Translations under genes and position numbers: made by a program | Notes under the pieces: model-generated | What the model was told of the DNA's origin: nothing | What the model saw: the letters and a program-made list of their open reading frames with translations, nothing else | Databases searched by the model: none | In this document: positions 1-11,780 of the stretch, one piece after another | Position numbering within the stretch: position 1 is the first letter of the stretch | How the letters are laid out: each line of letters opens with the position of its first letter | Source of the DNA: Rhinopithecus roxellana | Taxonomy: Eukaryota > Chordata > Mammalia > Primates > Cercopithecidae | Reading direction: 5' to 3' | Length of the DNA stretch: 64,000 nt | Assembly (NCBI RefSeq): GCF_007565055.1 | Contig: NC_044561.1 | Span: 31,079,483 to 31,143,482 of the forward strand

Positions 1-1112
1 GACCTGCTATTGACCTGGTTCTAATTTCTGGGGATAGAAATAGTCCTCTCTTGACAGAACTGGCTAAACAAACAATTACAATTCCTACCAAGTAGGAAAA
101 TATAGGGTGCTATACAGAGTAAACAAAGGGAGTTCAGAAAAGTCCTATCAGGAAAGTCACCTTTAAGATGTAAAGGATGCCCAGTAGTTAAGTGATAAAT
201 AGGGACACCTCTGTTTCTGCAAGACAACACAGCATGTTCAGGAAACTGAAGGAAGACTTGATGGCTACACCAAGTGAACAAAAAGCAGAGCATTTGATGG
301 AGGTGGACTGTTCGGTGGGGCAGGACTACTGAGTGTCCCACACTGCCAATTTGCTATGGAGGTCAGGAGATGTATGATCAGAATTGAGTTTTCAAAAAAA
401 CAGTACTCTACTTCCGCATGGTCTCCTTTACAGAAAGGAGTGGGTTAAAATGGTCACCAGGAGTCTAATTATTAGGCCATTGCAAGTCATCTGGGAGAGA
501 AGCAGTGGTAGCATGGAGTAAGATTGTGGCAGTGGGAACAAAAACAAGTGGATGTATGGCAGAGCCATCTAGAAGTCAAAGCCAACAACAGTGGTGTTTG
601 GCTGCAAGAAGAAAGAGAGGGAATGGTCAAGGGTGACACCCAGATGATTGACAAGTGGGAGGATGGTAATTACCATTCCCTGAAACAAGAGTAACTGGAA
701 AAAGAGCAGTTTTTGAAGGGGAAAGGAGAAGAGAAGAAAATGAATCAAGTTTGGGATGGGTTAAATTTGAGTTGCCTGGAAACATTCTAAATGGAAATGT
801 GAAATAGACAGTTGGATATTCTAGCCTGGTACTCCAGAGAGAGGTCTGAGTTAAGGATAAAGTTGTAGAAACCATAAGCATGGGAGCGCATGAGACCTTG
901 GAGGAAAGCATGTAGGGTGAGAGGACAAGAGTGCTTAGAAAAGACTCCTCAGGGAATCAAATAGCCATGGGTTATATAGAGATGAGTGACAGCAAAGGAC
1001 ACTGAGAAGCCATCACAATAGGAGACAAATTAAGGCTAGGATGATACCATGGATGCTGACAATAGCATAGGCACATTAATGAAAAGCTTTCTTACGTCAT
1101 CATGAAAACATC
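1..1112. other. No gene; probable old repeat debris
   Basis: I see no supported gene. Around 770-870 the text (a 'gacagttggatatt' block followed by 'agagaggtctgag') resembles a widely dispersed old mammalian repeat that I cannot name with confidence. The open frames here are short and unrelated to any family I recognise. Confidence 0.4.
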
Positions 1113-1272
1113 TGTATTGGTCCATTTTCACACTGCTATAAAGAACTTCCCTGAGACTGGGTAATTTATAAAGGAAAGAGGTTTAATTGACTCACAATTC
1201 CACATGGCTAGGGAGGCCTCAGGAAACTTACAATCATGACAGAAGGCGAAGCAGGCACCTCTTCACAGGGCA
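1113..1272 (-). mobile_element. MaLR LTR fragment (THE1/MST type)
   Basis: The stretch opens with 'tgtattggtccattttcac', and 'gactgggtaatttataaag' and 'ggggaggcctcagg'-like text follow. This is the 3' part of a THE1/MST LTR read in reverse. The rest of the LTR is missing beyond about 1272, so it is a truncated copy. Confidence 0.8.
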
Positions 1273-2490
1273 AAAAATCTTACCCAGCAGTATAATAACC
1301 ATGGCATTCTGATCTCTTAATTTTTTAACTACTAGCAAAATGTACAAGATGCATTGCAAGACACTGAAAGAAAATTTAACACTTTGTCTAAAAAAACAAT
1401 AGGGGGATTGCAAGTAACCCTCCATGACTCTGAAGGTGATCATTGAGCTTGATCATTATTGACATCCTTTGTTTCTTCTCTTGCTAACTTTTGGCAATTT
1501 TATTCAACAAGGTAAACTGTCTCACTATGTGATTCCAGTGAGATCCTTTTCCTCCTTGGAACCAGTTTAAAAAAAAATCAGCAAAAGAGAAGAGTAAAGC
1601 TGTTATAATTAAGTTTTTTTTAAAAAATTATATCTGATTTTTATGTTTTCATATGAACCCTGGGAGAGAAATCTGTCTTCTTGCCAATGGGATAATACAA
1701 TATTGGTGTGACCATTGGCAATGCTGTCTATTGCTGTCATTTGCCATCAGGGTTGATTTGGTAATCAGGTTGACTGATCCTTATTTCCCTTCTCTGTGTA
1801 TTTCAATAGAACTAGTGGGCTTAAATGGACAATCTTTCCAGAAAAAGGAGGTCGGTTCTTCTGAAACAAGTAAACGAGAAAGTAAACCTCCAGACGATTC
1901 CTACATTTTGCACTTGCTGACAGAGGAAGTTCCACCCTAAGATGAGTTATCATGGGAATCTTCTCCTCTTTCTTTTCTGTCTCAATCATGGGTTTGAATT
2001 CCAATATGAAAATCCTAGTATTTCTGTATAATATTTTTATGGTGTAGTCAAGAGTGCCCCACTCCATACAGACATAGAACTTTGTGGGGCAGTATTGGGT
2101 TCTTAATGTTACTTCAAATGTTCTGTTACCCTGGGTCACTTCAATTTAGCAAGTATCATTTAATGAGCTTCCACTGGATACAAAGCACAGGGAAGAATTC
2201 TGTAAATTATATGAAGATGTATAAAGATTGAAGGGTAGAGAAAAGCCCCGGAAAGATTAGTATAAACACTTTGAGCTCTTGAATCAAAACCTGTCTCTTT
2301 GGACTTTCAAAAATCTCTGAACAATGGCAAGAATCATTACTAAGTTATGAAAACTCTGGGCCATGACCCCAAATCCACAGAAGGTTGGAATTTACCCCCA
2401 AGAAAAATGCAATGGGAGCAGAGTGGGGAGGAGACACTGATGCTTGAAACCCAGAAACACTGAGAGTTGAAAGTCATGCTCACAGTCATC
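1273..2490. other. No gene; unassigned AT-rich sequence
   Basis: No family was recognised and no credible gene was found. Open frames of 95 and 124 codons at 1653-1940 and 1765-2139 lie on opposite strands of the same DNA and have no recognisable domain. Confidence 0.4.
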
Positions 2491-2715
2491 GTGTGTTCAC
2501 TGTGTACCAGCAATCATGCGAAGTGCTTTATATAAATAATTGCATTTTAATCTTACAAATAGCCCTGTGAGTATGTATTATTATTTTTACCCTACTTTGT
2601 AGATGAGGAAATTTAAAAGTTTAGATGTTAAGTAAATTATCCAAAGTAACAAACATCAGTAAGTGGTAGAGCCTGGAACTGAACCTAGAGCCTAGATTCT
2701 AAGCTACTACATGCA
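2491..2715 (-). repeat. MIR SINE
   Basis: The sequence is a reverse-complement MIR. It has the 'actgtgtaccagcaatcat' start, a 'cctgtgagtatgtattatt' middle, the core 'gatgaggaaat' and the end 'aagtggtagagcctggaac'. It is strongly diverged, as expected for an ancient mammalian SINE. Confidence 0.8.
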
Positions 2716-3139
2716 ATGAGGACTGTCTTCCTGGTCTACGTCTTTCTCTCCAGCAACCTCACTCCCAGCCCTACCCCAGACCCCTAGCCAGTTACAGTAG
2801 ATGCAGTGCCTATGGCCCAAAGAACATTAGGAATCCACAAAAATATTTTAATTTTATTTCTTTTAAGTCAGAAGAAAAATATTAATGTAATAACAATAAA
2901 TATATGATAATAATTCCAGCCTGAATTGTGTTCATCTTTATATCAATGTAATCATGAAATATAATTTCAGCTTATTTATTTTTATGAAAAAAGGGCAAAA
3001 GTGCCCACTCAAGGCCCAGAATAGTCAGAATTTGGCAGATACTATCTTCTTGACAGAGGAATAGAAACTTCACGCTCTCCCTTTCTAAGCCCCTTCACTG
3101 GAGCTAATTTTTCCTCTTCAATATAATAAAATAACAATA

Positions 3140-3226
3140 ACCAACACCTCTATAGCTTCTACAATGTGCCAGGAATGTATATACGAGCTTTATATACATT
3201 CTTCACAAACACCTGTGAAGAAGCTG
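3140..3226 (-). repeat. MIR fragment
   Basis: Reverse MIR text with 'acaatgtgccaggaatgta' and 'cattcttcacaaacacctgtg' corresponds to the tail half of MIR. The remainder of the element is absent. Confidence 0.55.
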
Positions 3227-3274
3227 CTACTAATGTTAGCAGCAGAAAGCATCTGAGTTGCATGGTACCAAAGT

Positions 3275-4015
3275 AGGTTAGCAGTGGATCCATGAGGGCC
3301 TGCAGCAGTTTCTTGCCTCCTCAGAAGAAAGAATTCGAATGAGGGGCAGAAGGCAAAAGGAGAGAAAGAGGCAAGTTTAGAGCAGGGGAGAAAGTTTATT
3401 AAAAAGTTTGGAGCAGGAACAAAAGAAAGTAAAGTACACTTGGAAGAGGGCCAAGCGGGCAACTTGAGAGATCAAATGCCCTGTTTAACCTTTGACATGC
3501 GGTTTTATAAGCTGAAATACTTGCGGGGTCTTGCATCTCTTCTCCCCTGATTCATCCCCTGGGGTGGGCTGTCTGCATGCGCGGTAACCTGCTAGCCCTT
3601 GGGAGGGGCCACAAGTGCAGTGTTTACTAGAGTTGTACATATGCTTACTTGAGGAGTTCTTCCCTTACCAGCTGAATGTTCTAGAAGGAACATTCTAGGG
3701 ATATTTTGCCTCTTAATGTGCATGCTTGAGCCCACTTAGCCAACTCCTAAGATCTTCCTGGGATGCTGCTGATCACCAGTTTCCGGCATTTCTATCTATT
3801 GGGAGACAGCCTGTCTTGGTGCCAGCTGTGACCAATTATTATTTTACAGAGCCAGTTAACAACCACCTGACCATACCTGATAGTCGCCTGACATTCCTGA
3901 TGGGCACAGAGGAGCCCTCTCCTGCCCCGCTTATGCCTGACAAGCTAGCTAGCCACTGTAATACTATTAGCTCCATTTTATTATTAGTATTAGTATTATT
4001 GGCTCCATTTTAGCA
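3275..4015 (-). mobile_element. ERV1-class solo LTR
   Basis: Read in reverse, this begins 'tgctaaaatggagcc' and carries a TATA-like TTATAAAA at 3503-3510. An AATAAA polyadenylation signal lies about 105 bases downstream, at 3395-3400. This order (promoter, then poly(A) signal, then a short U5) is that of a gammaretrovirus-type LTR. Near-matching flanks 'aaagt' and 'agagt' suggest a target duplication and place the right edge at 4015. The left edge is approximate. I cannot name the family with confidence. Confidence 0.65.
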
Positions 4016-7000
4016 AGAGTATTTAATATTTCTTTGAATCACATCCCACCCACATTAAAATACCAAGAGTCATTTCAAGGCATGTCCCTGGCCCCAGCAT
4101 CCTCCCAGAATGGCTTCACTCATGCAGATATGCACTCATTCACGTATTCATTCCCTTAACATGCCTGTATTAAGAAGGTTGCTCTATAAGCCTCCGTAAA
4201 TATGAGAAGGGAAAAATAAAGTGTCTCTGTCTACAGCTTGCTAACATTCTCACCCTAAGATTATGATTTAAAATACATCTCCTGTAGATTCAGCCATGTT
4301 ATCTGTGCAGTTTCTGGGACTAGGTTTTGGTTTGCTAGACTTTGGCTGGTAGTCATTAGGTGTTTGTGTGTTTGTCTGGAGAAGCGTGAGATTATGGCAC
4401 AGAAATTAACTTCACTTTTGCCAGTGCATAGAGTACAAACGGTCCTCTTCCAGAAGTATCTACGCTATTTAATAGAGAGTTAATAGGAAGGCACCCCAGA
4501 GGATTCATTTAACCACAACTCACTTTGTTAAACTTTTTTAATGGAACCGGTATCAGCAATAATGCCAATGTAAAGCATTATTTCAGCCTTTGGCACGACA
4601 TGAAAACCACCTCATCTTTTTGCACAAAATTGTTCCCTCTGTCACTAACAGCATTCAGGATTAGATCAGTTTGACTGTCAACTATTTTTACTTTTCAAGC
4701 ACGGATCAACGGCACACTCTGCCTGATATCATTAAGATAACTTGAGGATAACTAGCCATACATCGACAAAGGGAGAGATTCATTATTGTGATTAAATAAA
4801 GCAACCAAGCTGATTATTATAATTCCAACCACTTCTCCCCAACCTCACAGCTCCCTGTTACTAAAACATTCTCTCCCAGAAATAAGTACATTGCCATACA
4901 TCGCATTTCTTTTTTTGACTTTTTAAATTTTGCCTCTGAAACCTCAACACTCTTCTTTGGGTAAATTAAGCAGTTCAATGAGTATACTGGTCCCTCATTA
5001 TTACTTTTAATAATCAAGAGTTTCAATCTGATTTCTATAATCATTTTTATTTTGTCTCTAGTTAAATACTACTTGACTGAATGAGTGGTCTCTTTTTCCA
5101 TAACAATGCATATTTTAAATGTTTCAATATTATTTGCAGGAAACTTTTACCTTCCCAGCTGACTAATTATCATACTTAACAAAGCCTTTTTTGTGTGAGA
5201 GTGAACAGCCCAGCAATTGCCATCATTTGCATGCACACTAAAACTAGCGCTGGGAATGTGACCTTCATTTAGGCATTGAATAATGTTCTCTAAGCTTTAT
5301 CCATCCTGCCTGCTAATCACCGCAGCTACAACACAGTCCCGTGTTGGGCAACTGAATTGTTTTTGCAAACAAAAAGTAAATTGTCTATTAGTGCATGTAC
5401 GCATTTTCTTGTCTCAGAGAACTAACATAAGGAAAGGTCATTGAAGGAGACAGACGGGGTTCCAGTTAAATGTTATTGGTGGGTAGGGGGATAGAGTGCA
5501 GTGATAAAGAAAACTATTAACCTTGTTTTTTCCTCTGTTTGTGCCTTTGTTTGGGAAATAAGGTCTATAATAACAGAGTTAAAACTCCCCACCAAAAGCA
5601 AAGTAAGGACCTGCTAAATCAATTTTTATATGTGAAAAAAAAAAAGGTAGATCTACATTGCTGATATGGAAAAAAATAAAGATATTGAGTTATAATGCAT
5701 AAATCTGCAGCTATTATCATAAGTCCAGATGGAGTATTTTAGACTTTCTAAGGAGCTCCTAAAAGGCACAGGAAAGAGATTTGAAATTTCTTATAATTGA
5801 AATAAATCCTTTTGCATGATTACAAGGCAGATCTTAGGCTACTCACAAGAAATCAACCTTAAAGAGGAGGGGTTGGTAAGGCTCAGGAGATTCCAGGCCA
5901 TTGAACTCAAAAAGCATGTGTCCTGCAGCAGCTGCCATTAAATAAATAACCTAGATCTATAACGGTTCTATCCCTGGTGACTATTTGCATGATAAATGGA
6001 TAAAAGCACAGTTTTAGAATCTCTTATTTATGTAGATTAGAAAGGAAAGAATAATTCACAGTTCTTTCCTGCCCAGAGGTTTGCACACTCCACTCCAAGA
6101 AGGAAAATGATATGTCGTCAGCAAATATATAACAAGGAACCACTTAAAATTCTGGTTTCATTAATCATCATATGCATTTGCTTTCCTATCCAAGTTCTTT
6201 GCAAACTTCGGTGCATACACACACATTAAAAAGATATATGAATATATTTGTGTAGTTATTTATATAGAATATATATGTTTATCCTGTGTGTGGCTGGTAG
6301 GCTCAACTGATTAAAGTCCTGTTCTAATGAGGCTAGGTCAGAATTTCTCTGGCTCTGCTTTCTGGCCAGGAATAGCAATGTAATTTCTGATTAGCCAAGT
6401 TCTAAAGGCACACAGCGAGTCCCAAGGTGGAGCAGGCAAGAAACTGCTGAACAGAATAAGCCTTCCGTATGATGGAGAGAAAAAAGACCATGTGACAAGA
6501 CCTGCTGGAGGGAAGCTGGAAAGTCTGTTTGGATAGGTAACATTTTCATTTGCCAGTATGTCTATTCAGGGCATAAAGTATAACTTAAATAACTAACCTA
6601 CAGTTTTGGTCACTAAAGAAAAACCAGAAGAAAACTTCATAGACACTATCTTGAGTCATCTCCCTCTGGAATTTTAGAAGGTAGTTTGGTTGGATTTTCA
6701 GATTAGAAAGTCCACGGCTCAGAAGAATCAAAGAGGTCCAGGTGGAGAAGAAGAAAGGTGCAGGCTGGACTGTCACTGGGCTTTACCAGATGAGGTGAGA
6801 TCATAGGGTGATCATTTGTGCTTCTTCATGGTACAGTCAAGTTTACTAGGGAGGAGCACAAGAGGGATCTGGGGAAGAAGTCATAGTCGGGAACAAGGAC
6901 TGTCCCTTGCATAAAATTTCCCTAGAACTCTAGAATAGCTACAGGACAAGGTGGGAGTCCAGCAGAAGAAAGGCAAAGAGAAAGTCAGCTATGTTTGGTA

Positions 7001-7071
7001 TGATGCCACTAACAACATCTCTGTAAATGTGTCAGTGGAAATGAGCCACAACCTGGAAGTCTCTGGAGGTC
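4016..7071. other. Repeat-poor interval without gene
   Basis: About 3 kb contain no repeat family I recognise, which is unusual in this window. The DNA has an octamer ATTTGCAT at about 5225 and long stretches of non-simple AT-rich text, which would fit conserved non-coding DNA. The last 500 bases (about 6585-7071) belong to the possible pseudogene described separately. Confidence 0.4.
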
Positions 7072-8345
7072 ACAGGTGATGTGGTTTGGCTGTGTCCCCA
7101 CCCAAATCTCACCTGGAATTGTAGCCCCCATAATTCCCACGTGTTGTGGGAGGGACCTGGTGGGAGATAATTTAATCTTGGGAGCAGTTTCCCCCATACT
7201 CTTCTTGTGGTAGTGAATAAGTCCCACAAGAGCTGATGGTTTGATAAGGGGTTTCCCCTTTTGCTTGGTTCTCATTCTGTCTTGTCTGCTGCCATGTAAG
7301 ATGTGCCTTTTGCCTTCCACCATGATTGTGAGGCCTCCCCAGCCACGTGGAACTGTGAGTCCATTAAACCTCTTTTTCTTTGTAAGTTACCCAGTCTCAG
7401 GTATGTCTATCAGCAGCGTGAAAATGGACTAATACAACAGGGGACTGCATTATCTTCAGTGGGGTCTTCAAAGATAAAAGGCTACGAAAACCTGATAGTT
7501 GAGTATGGCAGGTCAAAGTAGATAAGCCAAAGAAGTTTTTCCAAAAGATCCACCAAATCAAGAAGAGCTTGGAGGATTTGTGGGACCTGAAGCCAAGGAA
7601 GCAGTCTGCATTCAAAGACCCAGTTGTGACTTTAAGATACCATCACTAATTCCAGCAACACTCCACAAAGTCTACTAACAAAACTGGTCCTTCAGTGCTT
7701 ACAGATCCCATGGTAATTTCTGGAGACAAACAATTCTGCCAAGGATCCTGATGGCTAAAAGGAATAGCAATATGTCATTTAGGAACTTGCTACATCCAGA
7801 ATGACTTCTCGTGGTTGAAGGTCAGCTGCTAAGAGACATAGATAATTTAACTGCCCTGTTGTCTTGAACAAGGAACTGGTAACATCAATTACAAAGGCTC
7901 CTGTAAAGTCTGAGCGAACACATCAAGGCCAAGAAATTTGCCTTCATGTTTACTCAGCTTGGGTCTACACATTAGGAAAGTCATTAATAGATTGTTACCA
8001 TCTGCTGAGGAGTCCTCAACGCCTGTCACAACAGCACCTCCATCCGCAAGCTATACTGAGTCAATGCCAAGGTGGTAGGTTAAGTAAAACTTGAAGAGGT
8101 GATAATGATTGGTGTAAAACCAGGAACTCACCAGTATGTCATCCCACCAGCCTCAACACAGCCACTTGTGAGCTGTGAAGGAAAAAATGAAAGAGGCGTA
8201 AGTAGTGGATGGGATTCCAACATTACAGAACAGGGCAGCAGAAGCAGCAGCATTGGAAGTCTAACTCCACTTCTGATGTTGGAAGACCTAGACATAAAAT
8301 CTGGGGAGTTGTTCTTCCATAATAAAAGAAAAATCCAAACAATTG
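6900..8345 (+). pseudogene. Possible decayed processed pseudogene, split by an LTR
   Basis: Several frames read like protein rather than random DNA. About 6945-7076 gives a run without stops including VSYVWYDATNNISVNV. About 7520-7650 gives DKPKKFFQKIHQIKKS followed by LEDLWDLKPRKQ. About 8003-8080 gives SAEESSTPVTTAPPSASYTE. Frames change repeatedly and stops are frequent. The solo LTR at 7077-7436 interrupts the sequence with a 5-bp target duplication, so it existed before the LTR inserted. I do not recognise a parent gene, and I see neither a poly(A) tail nor flanking duplications. It could equally be unique non-coding DNA that happens to read open. Confidence 0.22.
7077..7436 (+). mobile_element. 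Solo MaLR LTR (THE1/MST) with perfect target duplication
   Basis: A full LTR starts 'tgatgtggtttggctgtg' and ends 'ggactaataca', typical of THE1/MST. It is flanked by identical 5-bp duplications 'acagg' at 7072-7076 and 7437-7441. No internal retroviral sequence remains, so this is a solo LTR formed by recombination. Open frames of 63-104 codons in it are not genes. Confidence 0.93.
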
Positions 8346-9635
8346 AGTAAGGCAACTAAGTAAAGCAATTAAATGTGTTGCTTCAGGATAGACATCAAGG
8401 CCATTAATAGCAATTAATGTTTATTGTTTGTAATATTATGCATGGGGTATTGTAATTTCCACATAGTAAAATGATCTATTTTTCACTTCATTAATCAGAA
8501 AACATGATCATTGTGATCAAAAAAAGTGACCTCATTTTACCTCCCAACCAAGATTTAACTGCAAGTGCTTACAATGAGGTCTCATTTTCTCAAGACTTTA
8601 TCACAGTTAAAAGACATACTACCACCCATTAGTCAGTAGGCTATGGATTATTATAATAAATACTTAAAACCACTTATTAAAATAAAGAGCCAAAGCACAG
8701 TCTGCCATGCAGTGGCCCTGATTTTTTAATCAGAGTCTCTCACTTGCTAATTGGAAGTACTCAGAACTCCAAATGACTTGTCTTATTGTTGGTGAGAATT
8801 AAAAAGGTTTTATACATTGGAGATATTTTAGCACTTTTCCCAGCTAGGTCACCCTCATTACACTAGCTTTGAAGCTTCTCTTACATTTTCTTTCTTATAT
8901 GTCAGTTCAAGAAACGCGCTTTCAGAGACAAGTACACTGACCCTCTCAGCCAATGATCCACCAAGTGACTATTCCACATGTAGGCAGCTGTACACATAGC
9001 CACTTGCCAAGGGGAAAGAAAATCAATTTATTCCTGAAGATTACTGAAGCTATTTTATTTTGCTTGTTTTTACAATGTACCAAACTCCTGCCTGAAAAGC
9101 AGGCTGACTTATTTTGTGTGTTTATTTATAGGGTATGTTTATAGTACTTATTTATATACTTATTTATAAAGTTGTATTAAACAGATACCAGACCTATTAG
9201 AAGGAGTGACGGCAAATATGTTTGCTTGTTTCTTTGTTTTTAAAATTGTGCTGGAATGGTAATGAGGTTGGGAAAATATCATTACATCCAGAATACTGGA
9301 CCGTGCATCTGCCCAGGATCTTTCTCCGAGTCCCACAAAACAATGACAGCCTACAATAAATAGATGAAGGACCACCTGAGAGAGGAAGAAATGAGTGAGG
9401 ACCCCTGGAAGGGGATAGGAGCACAGAGGGGGCCAGTGAGCAGCAATCTGCTTGAGGAAAATATTTATTTCCTCTGAGGGCAAAAGAGGGAAACTGTGAA
9501 TAAACCTTAGCAGCCACAAATGGTCAAGGGAGTCTATAAACCAGGTCATCAAAGAGTGTGCCTACTGCCTCAAACACAGCACCTTCTCCTGCCTTGGGAG
9601 GCCCCTGAAGGCCTCTGGTTGGTAAGTGCAGGGAT
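8346..9635. other. No gene or named repeat seen
   Basis: AT-rich unique-looking sequence. The 130- and 106-codon frames at 9160-9552 and 9197-9517 overlap on the same strand, carry no motif and are not supported as genes. Confidence 0.4.
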
Positions 9636-9650
9636 AAAGACACCAAAGCT

Positions 9651-9953
9651 GGCCGGGCACCGTGGCTCACGCCTGTAATCCCAGCACTCTGGGAGGCCAA
9701 GGCGGGTGGATCACGAGTTCAAGAGATCGAGACCATCCTGGCCAACATGGTGAAACCCCGTCTCTACTAAAAATATAAGAATTAGCCGGGTGTGGTGGTG
9801 CCACCAGTACTTGGGAGGCTGAGGCAGCCACCGCTACTTGGGAGGCCGAGGCAGGGGAATTGCTTGAACCCGGGAAGCAGAAGTTGCAATGAGCCTAGAC
9901 TACGCCACTGCACTCCAGCCTGGGGACACAGTGAGACTCCATCTAGAAAAAAA
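9651..9953 (+). mobile_element. AluS with internal 27-bp tandem duplication
   Basis: Full-length Alu starting 'ggccgggcaccgtggctc', with both arms and an A-rich tail. Perfect 15-bp target duplications 'aaagacaccaaagct' lie at 9636-9650 and 9954-9968. The right arm has an internal tandem duplication: 9800-9826 is repeated as 9827-9853 with three differences. Confidence 0.95.
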
Positions 9954-9968
9954 AAAGACACCAAAGCT

Positions 9969-10533
9969 AACTCTTCACTTTCAACAAACTTTCCATTTTA
10001 AGTTCTGAAGAGCCTCAAACCTCCCAGAACCCACCATCTGCCGGGTCTTTCGAATGAGGTCAAAGGTAGCTCACTCTGTGGGCTGAGATAATTGCTTCTT
10101 CAGGCTTAGTTAATTAGGACAGTTGTTTCATTATCAGCCAAGCTCCTTTTATACATACAGCCCACATGAACTGAGTCTGAAGATTCATCTCAGAAACTAG
10201 GCCGGGGCAGGTAAACCCAAATACTGCTCAGCAATATTCCCATTTTTAGAAATGTTGACAATGAAAGACAAAGTCTTGAGTTTTATGTAGCAAACAGTAA
10301 AACATAAACTCATACAGTTAAAGGAATATAGTAAACGAAAGAAATACTCAAGGAAAGAATTTGGCAACGTTTCATTCTTTCATTTGAGCATGAATATGTG
10401 TAAGTTCCTCCTTGTCAACTAATCTGAAGTTACTATATTCCTAACCACCCTCGTGAAATTGCCCATTTATGGACACCCCTTCGCCATCACATTCCACATG
10501 GAACAACTGCAGTTATAAAAAGGACAAATAAAA
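9969..10533. other. No gene seen between Alus
   Basis: Unique-looking AT-rich sequence with no supported feature. Confidence 0.4.
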
Positions 10534-10542
10534 GGGGAAGCA

Positions 10543-10839
10543 AGCCGGTGGCTCACATCTATAATCCCAGCACTTTGAGAGGCCAAAGCAGGCAGATCGC
10601 TTGAGCTCAGGAGTTTGAGACCAGCCTGGGCAACACGGCGAAATCTCGTCTCTACAAAAAAATAAAAAATAAATTAGCTGGGCATGGTGGTGCATGCCTG
10701 TAGTCCCAGCTACTCGGGAGGCTGAGGTGGGGGAATCACTTGAGCCAGGAGGTTGAGACTGCAGTGAGCTATGATCATTCCCCGGCTCTCCAGCCTGGGT
10801 GACACGGTGAGACTCTGTTTCAAAAAAAAAAAAGGTGGT
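10543..10839 (+). mobile_element. AluJ/S copy
   Basis: Plus-strand Alu with 'ccggtggctcacatctataa', the mid A-rich linker, the 'ggctgaggtgggggaatcac' right arm and a poly(A) tail at about 10822-10833. The duplication 'ggggaagca' occurs at 10534-10542 and again at 10840-10848. The 'gatcgcttgagctcaggag' left arm points to an older J-like copy. Confidence 0.9.
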
Positions 10840-11090
10840 GGGGAAGCAGCTATTGTCACTACAGAATCAAAATAGAGTTACAAATTCTCAACAGAACACT
10901 GCCTGAGGGAGTGAGAAATATGTAACCTTCCATCCTTTTCTGTTTGTTCTCTGATTACTCTTGTCTGTAATTGTGCGTTGGTCTTATGCATTAGGTTTGG
11001 TTACAGAGTTTTTGCTATGATTCCACATCTGTTGTGTCTTAAGAGACCCAGGAAAGAGGAAATTCCAGCATCAAACTTTAATCCAGCATA

Positions 11091-11204
11091 TTAGGTTGAT
11101 GCAAAAGTAACTACACCTAGCTGTGGGGAGATCTCCTCCTCAGTCACCTCAGTCTTTGGGCATTATTTTAATGGCAAAACCCAATTACTTTTGTACCAAC
11201 CTAA
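11091..11204. mobile_element. MADE1-type mariner MITE with replaced centre
   Basis: The ends are the MADE1 terminal inverted repeats, 'ttaggttgatgcaaaagtaa' on the left and 'ttacttttgtaccaacctaa' on the right, preceded by TA. The intact family is an 80-bp palindrome that also gives rise to miR-548 hairpins. This copy is 114 bp because the centre is replaced by unrelated GC-richer text (about 11116-11160), so the long hairpin is interrupted. Confidence 0.85.
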
Positions 11205-11494
11205 TGATAAGTACTCTCACGAAGTTTCTTCCTTTCCCCTCAAAATTGTCCTTCTCTTTACAGAGCCAAAGACTAGCTCTTATATTTTTATTGCTAATGA
11301 TTTTTTGCCCCCCAAATCTACCGGGACTTTCTCATATTCCTCATCACTGTTGAATTACTCACTTGGATATGAATGAGATTTCACTGGGCATGAATTCTCT
11401 CTGTCCCCACAGCATTTTATATATTTCTGTGAAAACTCTCTGTTATCCGTGTGCTTTAGCAGGCTTTTTTATTTTCCTACATCTCTCCTCCATG

Positions 11495-11600
11495 AAGCTA
11501 TAAGCATCTTGATGACCGAGATTCTGATATAAAAGCAAAGCACAGTGCCTGGACCATAGTAGGAGCTTACTAAGTTTATATTGAATGAATAAAAAAAAGT
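11495..11600 (+). repeat. L2 3' end
   Basis: 'catgaagctataagcatctt', 'cacagtgcctggaccatagt' and 'attgaatgaataaa' follow the conserved end of L2, including its terminal short repeat. Confidence 0.75.
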
Positions 11601-11780
11601 TGTAAAATATGGAAGGTGGGAACCTGATTGCTCTGTCTTCCTTCACTTAGATGTCTTTCCTACTTCTAGCAACTGGCCATTGGAGACAGTGATTTGATTA
11701 TGCAACTATGTTTATTATCTCTGTCATTATCAATATATTCGAATTCATCCATTTCTTCACTCATTAAAGTATAGAAACTT

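Noticed and set aside
4816..5044. 75-codon minus frame in repeat-poor DNA
   Set aside because: Short and low-complexity (lysine/isoleucine-rich), with no supporting splice or conservation evidence available.
9160..9552. 130-codon minus frame
   Set aside because: No start context, no domain, and overlapped by another frame of 106 codons.
9651..9760. tRNA-like A and B box motifs in Alu elements
   Set aside because: These are the internal Pol III promoter relics of 7SL-derived Alus, not tRNA genes.
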